The notes below the pieces were generated by a model. That model was not told where the DNA came from. It saw only the letters and a list, made by a program, of their open reading frames with translations, and did no database searches. A DNA stretch of 58,761 nucleotides from Thermodesulfobacteriota bacterium (GTDB lineage Bacteria > Desulfobacterota_D > UBA1144 > Nemesobacterales > UBA2774). Shown piece after piece: positions 1-8,670 of this stretch. Each line of letters begins with the position of its first letter. Position 1 is the first letter of the stretch. Location of the stretch: contig BQJP01000017.1 in NCBI GenBank assembly GCA_021604765.1, forward strand, positions 1 to 58,761, read 5' to 3'. The translations under genes and the position numbers were made by a program.

Positions 1-49
1 AAAACAATGAATACTATCGATATATTGATTGAGATTTGGAGGAAGTACA

Positions 50-1534
50 ATGGGTGACCCTACTGGATTTATGCAGCATGACAGAGAACTCGAACCCGAC
101 CGTTCTCCTGAAGAACGTATAAATGATTGGAAAGAGTTTCATAAGCATCTTCCTGAAGATAAGTTAAAAACTCAGGGCTCAAGATGTATGGATTGTGGAA
201 TCCCATTTTGTCAGACAGGGGACATGCTTGAAGGTTTAACATCAGGTTGCCCTATATATAACCTTATACCGGAATGGAATGATCTGGTTTTTAAGGGACT
301 ATGGCGTGAAGCACTCGACCGCTTGCATAAAACAAACAATTTTCCTGAGTTTACGGGCCGGGTTTGTCCAGCTCCATGTGAAGGTTCTTGTGTTTTAGGT
401 ATAAACGAGCCGGCTGTAACAATTAAAAGTATAGAATGCACTATTATTGATAAAGGTTTTGAAGAAGGATGGGTTATCCCTGAGCCTCCAGAGGTAAGAA
501 CTGGGAAAGAAGTTGCGGTTGTTGGCTCAGGGCCAGCAGGATTGGCTTGCGCAGCACAGCTAAACAAAGCCGGGCATACTGTGACTGTTTTTGAAAGAGA
601 CGACCGTATAGGCGGACTCTTAATGTACGGCATACCAAATCCACACCTGGATAAAAATATTGTTGACCGCAGAGTGAACTTATTAAAAGATGAAGGTATT
701 AAGTTTGTAACTAGTACCGAAATAGGAAAAGACTATCCATCACAAAAATTAGTTGACGATTTTGACGCTGTAGTAATTTGCACTGGAGCGACAAGACCCC
801 GGGATCTTCCAATTGAAGGCCGAGAGCTAAAAGGAATTCACTTTGCCATGGATTTTCTCAGAGCTAATACTAAAAGTTTACTCGACAGCAATCTTGAAGA
901 CGGAAATTATATATCGGCAAAAGATCAAAATGTGATAGTTTTAGGCGGAGGTGACACGGGGACTGATTGTGTTGCCACTTCCATGCGCCACGGTTGCAAG
1001 AGTCTTCTTCAATTTGAAATTTTACCTACCCCACCTATGGAAAGAGCGCCTGACAATCCTTGGCCACAATGGCCCAAGGTTTATTCTCTTAGCTATGGCC
1101 AGGAAGAGGCTATGGCGGTATTTGGAGAGGATCCCAGAAAATATCAGGTTCTTACAACTAAATTTGTTGGCGATGAGGATGGCAATGTAAAAGAGCTTCA
1201 TACTGTTAAGATAGAATGGCAAAACGGGGATAATGGACGGCCTTCTTTTAAGGAAGTGCCAGGCTCTGAAGAAGTATGGCCTGCAGAGCGTGTCTTTTTA
1301 GCTCTTGGTTTTCTCGGGCCTGAAGATACTGTTTTAGATCAGCTAAATATTGAGCGTGATGACCGCACAAATGCTAAAGCCGAATATGGTAAATACCGGA
1401 CAAGCATCGAGGGTGTATTTGCCGCTGGCGACGCCAGACGTGGCCAGAGTCTGATAGTCTGGGCTATCAATGAAGGACGCGAAGCTGCACGTGAGTGTGA
1501 TCGCTATTTGATGGGCACCACTAACCTGCCTTAG
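50..1534 (+). CDS. gltD: Glutamate synthase small (beta) subunit
   Basis: NADPH-dependent glutamate synthase beta chain. It passes electrons from NADPH through FAD and Fe-S clusters to the large subunit, which makes glutamate from glutamine and 2-oxoglutarate in the cytoplasm. The N-terminal Fe-S region has CMDCGIPFC (about residues 46-54) and [12 protein letters not shown]. An FAD-binding [10 protein letters not shown] motif lies near residue 160, and a second nucleotide-binding GGGDTGTDC follows. The C-terminal [16 protein letters not shown] block is typical of the family. I place the start at ATG 50, six bases after GGAGGA (38-43), giving 494 aa; an upstream in-frame codon at 29 has no ribosome site. 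gltB would be expected just left of the window, which I cannot see. Confidence 0.95.
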   Translation: MGDPTGFMQHDRELEPDRSPEERINDWKEFHKHLPEDKLKTQGSRCMDCGIPFCQTGDMLEGLTSGCPIYNLIPEWNDLVFKGLWREALDRLHKTNNFPEFTGRVCPAPCEGSCVLGINEPAVTIKSIECTIIDKGFEEGWVIPEPPEVRTGKEVAVVGSGPAGLACAAQLNKAGHTVTVFERDDRIGGLLMYGIPNPHLDKNIVDRRVNLLKDEGIKFVTSTEIGKDYPSQKLVDDFDAVVICTGATRPRDLPIEGRELKGIHFAMDFLRANTKSLLDSNLEDGNYISAKDQNVIVLGGGDTGTDCVATSMRHGCKSLLQFEILPTPPMERAPDNPWPQWPKVYSLSYGQEEAMAVFGEDPRKYQVLTTKFVGDEDGNVKELHTVKIEWQNGDNGRPSFKEVPGSEEVWPAERVFLALGFLGPEDTVLDQLNIERDDRTNAKAEYGKYRTSIEGVFAAGDARRGQSLIVWAINEGREAARECDRYLMGTTNLP

Positions 1535-1551
1535 GTTAAAAAACTTACTTT

Positions 1552-1744
1552 TTATACTATAAATTGATAAGCTTGATTATAAACTGAATAAACACACACA
1601 TCTTTGAATGTATCACTTGGGCTAATATCATAAAATGCATCTGGCTCGTAATACCAGTCATAAAAAGCAGCAAAACTAATGCCATCGCCGGCACAAGCCG
1701 CATTAAAATCACCTATGTATTGATTTGTATTTTTCTTCTGTCAT
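1552..1744 (-). pseudogene. Small frameshifted gene remnant, unknown family
   Basis: Inside the 414-base gap after gltD, the minus strand has GGAG nine bases before an ATG (1742-1744). That frame gives MTEEKYKSIHR and then a stop. Removing one A from the five-A run at 1730-1734 would join it to a second frame containing IGDFNAACAGDGISFAAFYD and running to a TAA at 1552, for about 63 aa in total. The aromatic and acidic composition of the second part looks protein-like. I do not recognise a family. It may be a decayed gene, a one-base sequencing or assembly error, or less likely a programmed frameshift. Confidence 0.4.
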
Positions 1745-1897
1745 AGTTGTATTCTCCGTCCTAATCAATGATTGATTCAAAAATATGCTTAGTTCGAAAT
1801 ACAATATAGTGTATATTTCAAAGCTATACCCAACTACAAATTTTAACATAAGGGAATGATCATATTGATAGTAAATCTTTATTATTAAAAGAGTACG

Positions 1898-1920
1898 TTA
1901 AAAACTGGGCCAGTTTTTAA
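1898..1920. repeat. Near-perfect 23-bp palindrome upstream of membrane protein gene
   Basis: Two 11-base arms (TTAAAAACTGG and its exact complement) flank a single central G. It ends 28 bases before the ATG of the downstream membrane protein gene. The one-base centre disfavours a transcript hairpin as the main role, so a dimeric regulator's operator is the simplest reading. That role is inferred from symmetry and position only. Confidence 0.45.
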
Positions 1921-1948
1921 AAATTATCATTCTTTTCAAAATTTTGTT

Positions 1949-3691
1949 ATGAGAAAGAAAACGATAGTCTACTATATATTGCCGTCTCTAATTATCTTTG
2001 CAGGGTATTTTTCGTATTTTTTCTATTATGATAGAGTGCTAAACTTTGATTGGGGCTTTTTTAACTCTTTCAGTCTTTTATTGAAATCAATAATATTGGA
2101 ATACCATCGTTTCCCTGTCCATGATCCCTGGGTTTGCGGGGGAGTGGATATTCTCTCTAGACCCCAAAACTGGGTTTTTTCACCTTTTATTATCTCAACC
2201 TTGCTACTTCCTCCATATGTAGCAAATCTGTTCTCTTTAATCTTATTAAGTTTTATCGGCACTTGGGCAATGTATAAGTTATTGAGGCATTATAAAGTCT
2301 CAACTACAGTAAGTATTTATTGTGCGCTGCTATTTGTAAATTCAGGTTGGTTTGGTCTTCATATTATTGTTGGTCATGTAGCATTTAGAAGCCTGTTTTT
2401 ATTGCCTATTATAGTCTACTTGCTCCTAACCTTAACAAACATAAAAAAGTTTGTCTTTCTTACTCTAACAATGTGTTTTTTCCTCGTCGACGGTGGTATT
2501 TATACCTTTATGTACTCCTTAATTCTCATCTTACTTCTTCTTATATTCAATATGGTGCCCGTTAAAACTTTTATCTCAGAAATAACTAAGAATTGGATAA
2601 TCTTTCTATTAACCACGATCGCATTCTTACTAGTTTCGTCCGCTAAAATTATCCCGGTTTTAAGCCGCACATTAGTTCCGAGCCGCCTCCCTCAATATCA
2701 TATGTCACTAAAAGAAATCGCACTTTCTCTTTTTGATCCCTGGCTAACAAATTTTGATTTAGCTAAATGGGATGAGTATATGCTCCCTTTTCATGAATTT
2801 GGTAGTTATATAGGAATTTTGAGTCTATTTATTATCTGCTGGTATTCCAGAAAAAAAGTTTTCTGGAGAAACAATTTAAAAGAAATTCTCTTGTTGTTAA
2901 TTTTCTTGTGGCTTGCTACCGGCTTTGGAGGGGATATTAATCCCGGGACATTATTAAAAAAAATACCGATGATAAAGAATGCTCATGTCGAAAGTCGCTA
3001 CTTTATCATTTTCATGATTTTTTATATTATAGTATTGGCCAGGGTAATTGATCGCAACATTACTTCAAAGTTGCTGCTCATCGTTATACTCGGTTTACTT
3101 ACTCTTGAGTTTATATATGTAAGGAACTATTCCTCTTTTGAGGTATTTAAAGTTCATTCCGAACAGGCTCAATATCCGACATATATAACAAAAAGAAACA
3201 TAACTCAAACACTTGAAGAAGTACCCAAACCCGAAGTCTATTTCCAAGAAGATATTGCATCTAAACTATGTTACGAATCAATTTTTATTCCCACTGAGGT
3301 AAAACATATAGAGGAAGAGAGGTACCGTGGAGAAGTGTATTCCACTAAAAGGGACACCAATATTGAAATTCTTGAATTTTCTCCGGGCTTTATTCATGCC
3401 GAATATGAATACAATAGATTAGGTACTACAGAATTGAGATTTAATACCAATTCTCATTACTCCTGGGTGGTTAATGAACCCCATGAGATAATTGAGAACA
3501 ATAGAAATTTATTGAGAGTCTCTGTTTATAAAGGAGAGGGTGTTGTTAAATTGCATTATAAGCCGCCGTACTTGAAGTACGTAATAATTTTTTATACTTT
3601 GGGTGTTACAATTTATTTGATAATATTAGGGAGGATGTTTTTCAAAAATGGACTCAAGTCAAAATTTAAAAATAGCAAAACAGCAAAATAA
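1949..3691 (+). CDS. Polytopic membrane protein, YfhO/GT-C-like, function unknown
   Basis: A 580-residue integral membrane protein with about 11-13 hydrophobic segments through residue 400. A soluble, probably extracytoplasmic domain follows (about 400-545), then one last membrane segment and a basic tail. An acidic-aromatic first loop (NFDWGFFNSF) and this layout resemble YfhO and other GT-C-fold proteins that handle lipid-linked sugars. That resemblance is by architecture, not by a diagnostic motif. Its 3' end overlaps the next gene by 44 bases, so the two are probably co-transcribed. No clear Shine-Dalgarno sequence precedes the ATG. Confidence 0.7.
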   Translation: MRKKTIVYYILPSLIIFAGYFSYFFYYDRVLNFDWGFFNSFSLLLKSIILEYHRFPVHDPWVCGGVDILSRPQNWVFSPFIISTLLLPPYVANLFSLILLSFIGTWAMYKLLRHYKVSTTVSIYCALLFVNSGWFGLHIIVGHVAFRSLFLLPIIVYLLLTLTNIKKFVFLTLTMCFFLVDGGIYTFMYSLILILLLLIFNMVPVKTFISEITKNWIIFLLTTIAFLLVSSAKIIPVLSRTLVPSRLPQYHMSLKEIALSLFDPWLTNFDLAKWDEYMLPFHEFGSYIGILSLFIICWYSRKKVFWRNNLKEILLLLIFLWLATGFGGDINPGTLLKKIPMIKNAHVESRYFIIFMIFYIIVLARVIDRNITSKLLLIVILGLLTLEFIYVRNYSSFEVFKVHSEQAQYPTYITKRNITQTLEEVPKPEVYFQEDIASKLCYESIFIPTEVKHIEEERYRGEVYSTKRDTNIEILEFSPGFIHAEYEYNRLGTTELRFNTNSHYSWVVNEPHEIIENNRNLLRVSVYKGEGVVKLHYKPPYLKYVIIFYTLGVTIYLIILGRMFFKNGLKSKFKNSKTAK

Positions 3692-4568
3692 AGATTCCTG
3701 CTACTTATGTCACTCAACCAATCTGAGGGTAAAATTTCCTTCGACGCAAGGGGGACAGCTTACAGATTCAAACTCATATTGCTGCACTAGCTTTGGTCAT
3801 AATAATCATAAAGACATAATAGAATGTTTGAATTGCGGCCTAATTGCACTAAAAGATATTCCTGACCGTTTTGAGCTTGAACAAATGTACAAGCAGGTGC
3901 ACGACCCATTATACGTTGAAGAGAAAAAAAACCGCTATTTTACTTTTAACAGAGTTATGAAAGATATTCGAAAGTATACAGATAGCGGGAAACTCCTCGA
4001 TGTCGGCTGTTATTGTGGCTATTTCCTAGATGTTGCCCAAGAGAAAGGTTTTGATGTCCAAGGAGTTGAACTTTCAGAGTGGGCCTCTTCTCAAGCGCGC
4101 CAACTTGGCCATGTGGTCCATAACGACACCCTTTCCAATCTCGATTTGGAAAGTCACTTTGACATTATAACTATGTGGGATGTAATAGAGCACTTTTCTA
4201 ACCCAAGTGATGAGTTAAGGGAAATAAATCGCTTGCTTAAAAGAGGGGGATATTTTTTTCTGTCTACAATCAATGCCGGTAGCTTGGTCGCCCGTTTGAT
4301 GGGGCCAAGATGGCCTTGGTTAATGGATATGCATATCTTTTACTTCAACAAAGATACGATAACTAAAATTTTAAAAGAACAAGGGTTTTCAGTAGTTCAT
4401 ATACAAAACTATACGCATTATATCAGCTCTAAGTATCTCATAAAAAAGTTAACCCATATATCAAGATTAGGCGCACTGGCTCCTAAGGCTTTGCAAGGTA
4501 TTATTGGTGAATTCAGCATTCCATTTAATTTAGGTGACAACATGATGGTAGTTGCTAAGAAGTTATAA
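3648..4568 (+). CDS. SAM-dependent methyltransferase with N-terminal zinc ribbon
   Basis: A class I methyltransferase of 306 aa. It begins with a zinc-ribbon-like pair C18-x2-C21 and C60-x2-C63. The SAM-binding glycine motif LLDVGCYCGYF lies near residue 120, and FDIITMWDVIEHF (motif II/post-I region) is typical of the Methyltransf_23 group. Relatives modify sugars, lipids or small molecules in surface-polysaccharide clusters. The 44-base overlap with the upstream membrane protein supports a shared pathway, possibly surface glycan modification, but the substrate is unknown. GGGAGG at 3629-3634 lies a rather long 13 bases before the chosen ATG. Confidence 0.85.
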   Translation: MDSSQNLKIAKQQNKDSCYLCHSTNLRVKFPSTQGGQLTDSNSYCCTSFGHNNHKDIIECLNCGLIALKDIPDRFELEQMYKQVHDPLYVEEKKNRYFTFNRVMKDIRKYTDSGKLLDVGCYCGYFLDVAQEKGFDVQGVELSEWASSQARQLGHVVHNDTLSNLDLESHFDIITMWDVIEHFSNPSDELREINRLLKRGGYFFLSTINAGSLVARLMGPRWPWLMDMHIFYFNKDTITKILKEQGFSVVHIQNYTHYISSKYLIKKLTHISRLGALAPKALQGIIGEFSIPFNLGDNMMVVAKKL

Positions 4569-6044
4569 TCATCCCTTATAAAAAGCTGGGATCTTGTCCC
4601 CTATAAATATATTTATAGTTTTAGATTCAAGGTACATATTGAGCCCGTCTTTCCCGAGTTCTTTTCCGATTCCGCTCTGTTTTAATCCGCCATATGGAGT
4701 TTCAGGAATTATTCCACCGTATGTATTTACCCACAGGTATCCGGCATTAATATTTTTAGCCACTCTGAGAGCTCTCTTAATATCCTGAGTCCAGATGCCG
4801 CCTGCGAGTCCATAAACTGTATCATTGGCTATCTTTACGGCTTCTGCCTCAGTTTTAAAGGGAATTACAGCTACTATCGGACCGAATATTTCCTCACAAG
4901 CAATGGTTGCCTTGGGATCTACATTGCCAAGCACTGTTGGCTCAAAGAAATAGCCCTTATTGAATTTTCTGGGCCGCTTTCCACCTGAGAGGACTTTTCC
5001 TCCTTCCTTTTTACCTTTGGCAAAGTAAGATTTAACACTTTCAAAATGCTCACGAGAAATTACTGAGCCAATCTCCGTATCATCTTTTAACGGATCACCC
5101 ATCTTTATCTTTTTAACCCTCTTAATAAATGTAGATAGGAACTTGTCATAAATTTTTTCGTGAAGAAGAAGTCTCGTTACAGCGGTGCAGTTCTCACCTT
5201 GATTGAAAAAACCACCCCTAAGTGTTGCCTCAATACAGTTATTAATATCAACGTCATCAAAGACTATGCAAGGGGCTTTGCCGCCGAGTTCAAGTGATAC
5301 ACGTTTAATAGTATCTGCTGCGGTTTTCATTACGATTTTTCCAACTTCAGTTGAGCCTGTGAAAGCGACTTTTGCAACTCCTGGATGCTCTACTAGAGCC
5401 TGACCTGCTACAGCTCCATCTCCGGAAATTACATTAAGAACGCCGTCTGGCAGCCCAGCTTTGGTACATAGTTTTGCAACTTCCAATATACCGCACGGTG
5501 TGTGTTCAGCCGGTTTTAGTACAATTGTGCATCCTGCAACCAACGCGGGAGCGATTTTCCAAAATGACAGCAAGAGTGGAAAATTCCAGGGAATGATATG
5601 CCCAACAACTCCTATGGGCTCTCTAATAGTTACAGTTAACTGTGCTTCTGAAACATTTATGCTTTCACCATTTAATTGATTACTAATTCCAGAATAATAC
5701 TCAAGAGTTTTAATAGAACCACCTAACTCTACAAGCTTACTCTCCCTGATTGGTTTTCCGGTCTCTAAAGTGTTAGTTAACGCAATTTTATCTCGGTTCT
5801 TTTCAAGCGTTTGAGCTATCTTGTGTATATATTTCACGCGCTCAGATACTGGCAATTTTGACCAGCTCTCAAACGCCTTACCAGCGGCTTTAACCGCTTT
5901 ATCAACATCTTGCTTTTGGGCTTCAGCAATCTCAGCAAATGGTTCTTCAGTTGCTGGATTTTCTCTAATGTACGTTTTCCCGCCTTTAGCTCCAACTTCC
6001 TTTCCGTTTATAAATAGTCCGTATTTTCTAAGTTTCTGTGCCAC
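4569..6044 (-). CDS. NAD(P)-dependent aldehyde dehydrogenase
   Basis: An aldehyde dehydrogenase superfamily enzyme (491 aa) oxidising an aldehyde to a carboxylate with NAD(P)+. Catalytic residues are visible as Glu252 in SLELGGKAP and Cys286 in NQGENCTA. The cofactor-binding FTGSTEVGK and the early IPWNFPL motif are present. Overall it resembles betaine/gamma-aminobutyraldehyde-type enzymes, but the substrate cannot be read from sequence. I chose the GTG at 6042-6044 because AGGAGG lies eight bases upstream; a longer 514-residue frame from 6113 has no family-like N-terminus. It converges with the methyltransferase gene with no spacer. Confidence 0.9.
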   Translation of the reverse strand: MAQKLRKYGLFINGKEVGAKGGKTYIRENPATEEPFAEIAEAQKQDVDKAVKAAGKAFESWSKLPVSERVKYIHKIAQTLEKNRDKIALTNTLETGKPIRESKLVELGGSIKTLEYYSGISNQLNGESINVSEAQLTVTIREPIGVVGHIIPWNFPLLLSFWKIAPALVAGCTIVLKPAEHTPCGILEVAKLCTKAGLPDGVLNVISGDGAVAGQALVEHPGVAKVAFTGSTEVGKIVMKTAADTIKRVSLELGGKAPCIVFDDVDINNCIEATLRGGFFNQGENCTAVTRLLLHEKIYDKFLSTFIKRVKKIKMGDPLKDDTEIGSVISREHFESVKSYFAKGKKEGGKVLSGGKRPRKFNKGYFFEPTVLGNVDPKATIACEEIFGPIVAVIPFKTEAEAVKIANDTVYGLAGGIWTQDIKRALRVAKNINAGYLWVNTYGGIIPETPYGGLKQSGIGKELGKDGLNMYLESKTINIFIGDKIPAFYKG

Positions 6045-6163
6045 AGTTAATACCTCCTGGTGTAACTTGCAGTAAAAGACTATACAATTTTTTAATTTTA
6101 ATCTACAAATCACTCAACCGTATGTAAGTTCTCATGCTACAGTTTGAGGGGCTCGTGAACCTC

Positions 6164-6201
6164 TATTGTTTTATTGACAATAATAGTCATTAAAGTAATC
6201 T
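6164..6201 (+). promoter_or_regulatory. Putative bioB promoter with overlapping inverted repeat
   Basis: A consensus -35 TTGACA (6174-6179) is followed after 16 bases by a weak -10 TAATCT (6196-6201). The inverted repeat TATTGT-N7-ACAATA (6164-6182) overlaps the -35 and could be an operator. It does not match the known BirA box. The call rests on motif match and position before bioB. Confidence 0.4.
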
Positions 6202-6236
6202 AAAAAGGCTTTTAAGATGCTTCAAGGAGGACTACT

Positions 6237-7223
6237 ATTTCTTTACTAGAGACTGTTTCCGATAAACTTTTAAATAAAGAAGAGCCGATTACATTTGAAG
6301 AAGCTCTAGCTCTAACAGAACTTTCTAAAACAGAGGTTCCTGATCTAATATCCCTTGCTAGAAAGGTTACTTTAAAATATAAAGGAGATGGTGTATTTCT
6401 CCGCTCTATAATTAGCGCACAAACTGGAAACTGTCCTGAAGATTGCTCATTCTGTTCTCAATCTGCTCATTTTGATACCGAAGTAACAGCTCATCCGCTT
6501 ATGGCAAAAGAGAAAATACTATTGGCGGCTAAACAGTCTGAGAAAATGGGCGCGATGGATTTCTGCATTGTTATAAGCGCCAAAGGTCCTACCCCCAGAA
6601 TTTTCAAACAGGTACTTGAAGCTGTTGATCTTCTTCGTGAAGAAACAAGTCTTAAAATTGGCTGCTCATTAGGTGATCTAAAGGAAGAACAGGCATATGA
6701 ACTTAAAGAACATGGAGTATGGCGTTACAATCACAATCTGGAAGCTTGTAAAAGCTTTTTCCCAAACGTATGCACAACCCATTCATACGAAGACAGGTAT
6801 AGAACCGCAGAGTTAGTTAAAAAAGTTGGTATGAATCTTTGCAGCGGCGGTATTTTGGGAATGGGTGAGTCTGTGAGGCAGAGACTTGAGCTAGCATTTG
6901 AATTAAGAGAACTAGGACCAAGCTGGGTTCCTATAAACTTTATTAACCCAAGACCTGGAACACCATTTGAGAAAATGGAAACAGTAACGCCTTTTGAAGC
7001 AGTAAAAACCATAGCTATATTTCGTTTAATCCTCCCTGATAAAATCCTTATGACAGCCGGAGGTAGAGAAGTTACTCTCCGCGACTTACAGGCTATGGGG
7101 ATGGTTGCAGGAGCAAACGCTATGATTCTCGGTAACTATCTAACTACACCTGGAAGAACTCCTGAAGAGGATTTACGCATGCTGGATGATCTCGAAATGC
7201 CAGTTCGTACAGATGTAAATTAA
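6237..7223 (+). CDS. bioB: Biotin synthase, apparently starting at ATT
   Basis: Radical SAM enzyme inserting sulfur into dethiobiotin, the last step of biotin synthesis. The cluster motif GNCPEDCSFCSQSAHF (C66, C70, C73) is diagnostic of BioB. Later, NFINPRPGTPFE and AGGREVTLRDLQ-type motifs fit the family. Homologous sequence begins well before the first in-frame ATG (6501), which would delete the radical-SAM cysteines. The frame opens after TAA at 6213. The only plausible initiation codon is ATT 6237, six bases after a perfect AAGGAGG (6224-6230), giving 328 aa, the normal length. An ATG at 6217 is in another frame and stops after ten codons. It heads bioB-bioA-bioF. Confidence 0.93.
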   Translation: MSLLETVSDKLLNKEEPITFEEALALTELSKTEVPDLISLARKVTLKYKGDGVFLRSIISAQTGNCPEDCSFCSQSAHFDTEVTAHPLMAKEKILLAAKQSEKMGAMDFCIVISAKGPTPRIFKQVLEAVDLLREETSLKIGCSLGDLKEEQAYELKEHGVWRYNHNLEACKSFFPNVCTTHSYEDRYRTAELVKKVGMNLCSGGILGMGESVRQRLELAFELRELGPSWVPINFINPRPGTPFEKMETVTPFEAVKTIAIFRLILPDKILMTAGGREVTLRDLQAMGMVAGANAMILGNYLTTPGRTPEEDLRMLDDLEMPVRTDVN

Positions 7224-7289
7224 CTTCCCTCGTCAAAGGTCGGATTTAGGATTAAACTTATTTTCATCTCAATTTTTCACAAATAAGCC

Positions 7290-8648
7290 ATGTCAGACCG
7301 AACTAAAAAATTAGGTGCTTATGATAAAGAATTTGTATGGCATCCCTTTACTCAAATGAAGGAGTATGAGGAAAAGTCTCCCGTTGTAATTGAAGGCGGC
7401 GAAGGGGCATACTTAATAGACTCTGAGGGCAATAAATATATAGATGGAGTGTCATCTCTTTGGGTAAATATACACGGACATAAAGTTCCGGAAATAGATA
7501 ATGCAATTAAAGATCAGGTTGATAAGCTAAGCCACAGCACACTTCTTGGAGTCACAAATCCTCCCGCTGCGGAGCTCGCAAAAGACCTAATAGAAATCTG
7601 CCCTGAGGGTTTAAAGAAAGTTTTTTATTCGGGTGACGGAGCTAGTGCTGTAGAGGTCGCGCTTAAAATGGCTTTTCAGTACTGGAAACAAAAAGACAAA
7701 CCTGAGAAAGTGAAATTTGTCTGTCTTGGAAACGGTTACCACGGCGATACACTGGGCGCTGTGTCAGTTGGCGGAATTGATCTATTTCACTCAACATTTA
7801 AACCGCTTTTGTTCGAATCCTTTCAAGCACCATCATATTATTGTTACCGGTGCCCTCTTAATAAAGAGTATCCTTCTTGCGATATAGCTTGCGCTACAGA
7901 GCTCGATAAAATACTTTCGGAACACAATGATGAAATTGCTGCAGTAATACTGGAGCCCTACGTTCAAGCCGCAGGTGGCATGATAGTTTCTCCTGAGGGT
8001 TATTTAAAAAAAGTAAGAGAATCATGTGATAAATATGATGTGCTTCTTATCCTGGACGAAGTTGCCACAGGTTTTGGCCGCACTGGGAAAATGTTTGCTT
8101 GTGAACATGAAGATGTTACTCCTGATATGCTGGTATTAGGAAAGGGGCTCACAGGTGGTTACCTACCTCTCTCAGCTACAATTACCACACAAGAAGTTTA
8201 TGACGCTTTTTTGGGTGATTACGAGGAGTTTAAAACTTTCTTCCATGGACATAGCTATGCGGGTAATCCGGTTTCCTGTGCCGCCTCAATGGGTAACTTA
8301 AAAGCTTTTGAGAATTACAACACACTTCACGAACTGCAGGATAAAGTCCAATTTCTAGAAGATGAATTGAAGGAGTTCGGTGGACTCAAGCATGTAGGGG
8401 ATGTCAGAAACAAAGGTGCTATGGTAGGTATAGAGCTTGTTCAAGATAAAGAAACTAAAGAGCCATATGCGCCAGAGCTGAAAATGGGGTGGAAGGTTGC
8501 AGATCTTGCGATGGAAGACGGAGTTTTACTTCGTCCTCTTGGGAATGTAGTTGTTCTAATGCCTCCAGTCGGAATACCTATGGAAGACTTAAAAAAATTA
8601 GTACATGTAACATACAGCTCAATTAAAAAAGCGACTGAAGGTTCTTAA
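7290..8648 (+). CDS. bioA: Adenosylmethionine-8-amino-7-oxononanoate aminotransferase
   Basis: PLP-dependent class III aminotransferase converting 7-keto-8-aminopelargonate (KAPA) to 7,8-diaminopelargonate (DAPA) in biotin synthesis. Visible features are the N-terminal HPFTQM block, VFYSGDGASAVEVALKMA, LDEVATGFGRTG (Asp256) and the PLP lysine K285 in LGKGLTGGYLPL. A Cys-containing insertion (YYCYRCPLNKEYPSC) occurs in many non-enterobacterial BioA proteins. The length of 452 aa is usual. It lies 66 bases after bioB and 22 before bioF on the same strand, so a bio operon is likely. No obvious Shine-Dalgarno precedes this ATG. The amino donor could be SAM or lysine (BioK type); sequence alone does not decide. 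Confidence 0.93.
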   Translation: MSDRTKKLGAYDKEFVWHPFTQMKEYEEKSPVVIEGGEGAYLIDSEGNKYIDGVSSLWVNIHGHKVPEIDNAIKDQVDKLSHSTLLGVTNPPAAELAKDLIEICPEGLKKVFYSGDGASAVEVALKMAFQYWKQKDKPEKVKFVCLGNGYHGDTLGAVSVGGIDLFHSTFKPLLFESFQAPSYYCYRCPLNKEYPSCDIACATELDKILSEHNDEIAAVILEPYVQAAGGMIVSPEGYLKKVRESCDKYDVLLILDEVATGFGRTGKMFACEHEDVTPDMLVLGKGLTGGYLPLSATITTQEVYDAFLGDYEEFKTFFHGHSYAGNPVSCAASMGNLKAFENYNTLHELQDKVQFLEDELKEFGGLKHVGDVRNKGAMVGIELVQDKETKEPYAPELKMGWKVADLAMEDGVLLRPLGNVVVLMPPVGIPMEDLKKLVHVTYSSIKKATEGS

Positions 8649-8670
8649 ACCAATATTTGATAATAAAACC

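Noticed and set aside
6114-6236. BirA box before bioB
   Set aside because: The inverted repeat found there does not match the TTGTAAAC-type BirA consensus.
6501-7223. bioB starting at ATG 6501 (240 aa)
   Set aside because: It would lack the radical-SAM cysteines that are clearly encoded upstream in the same frame.
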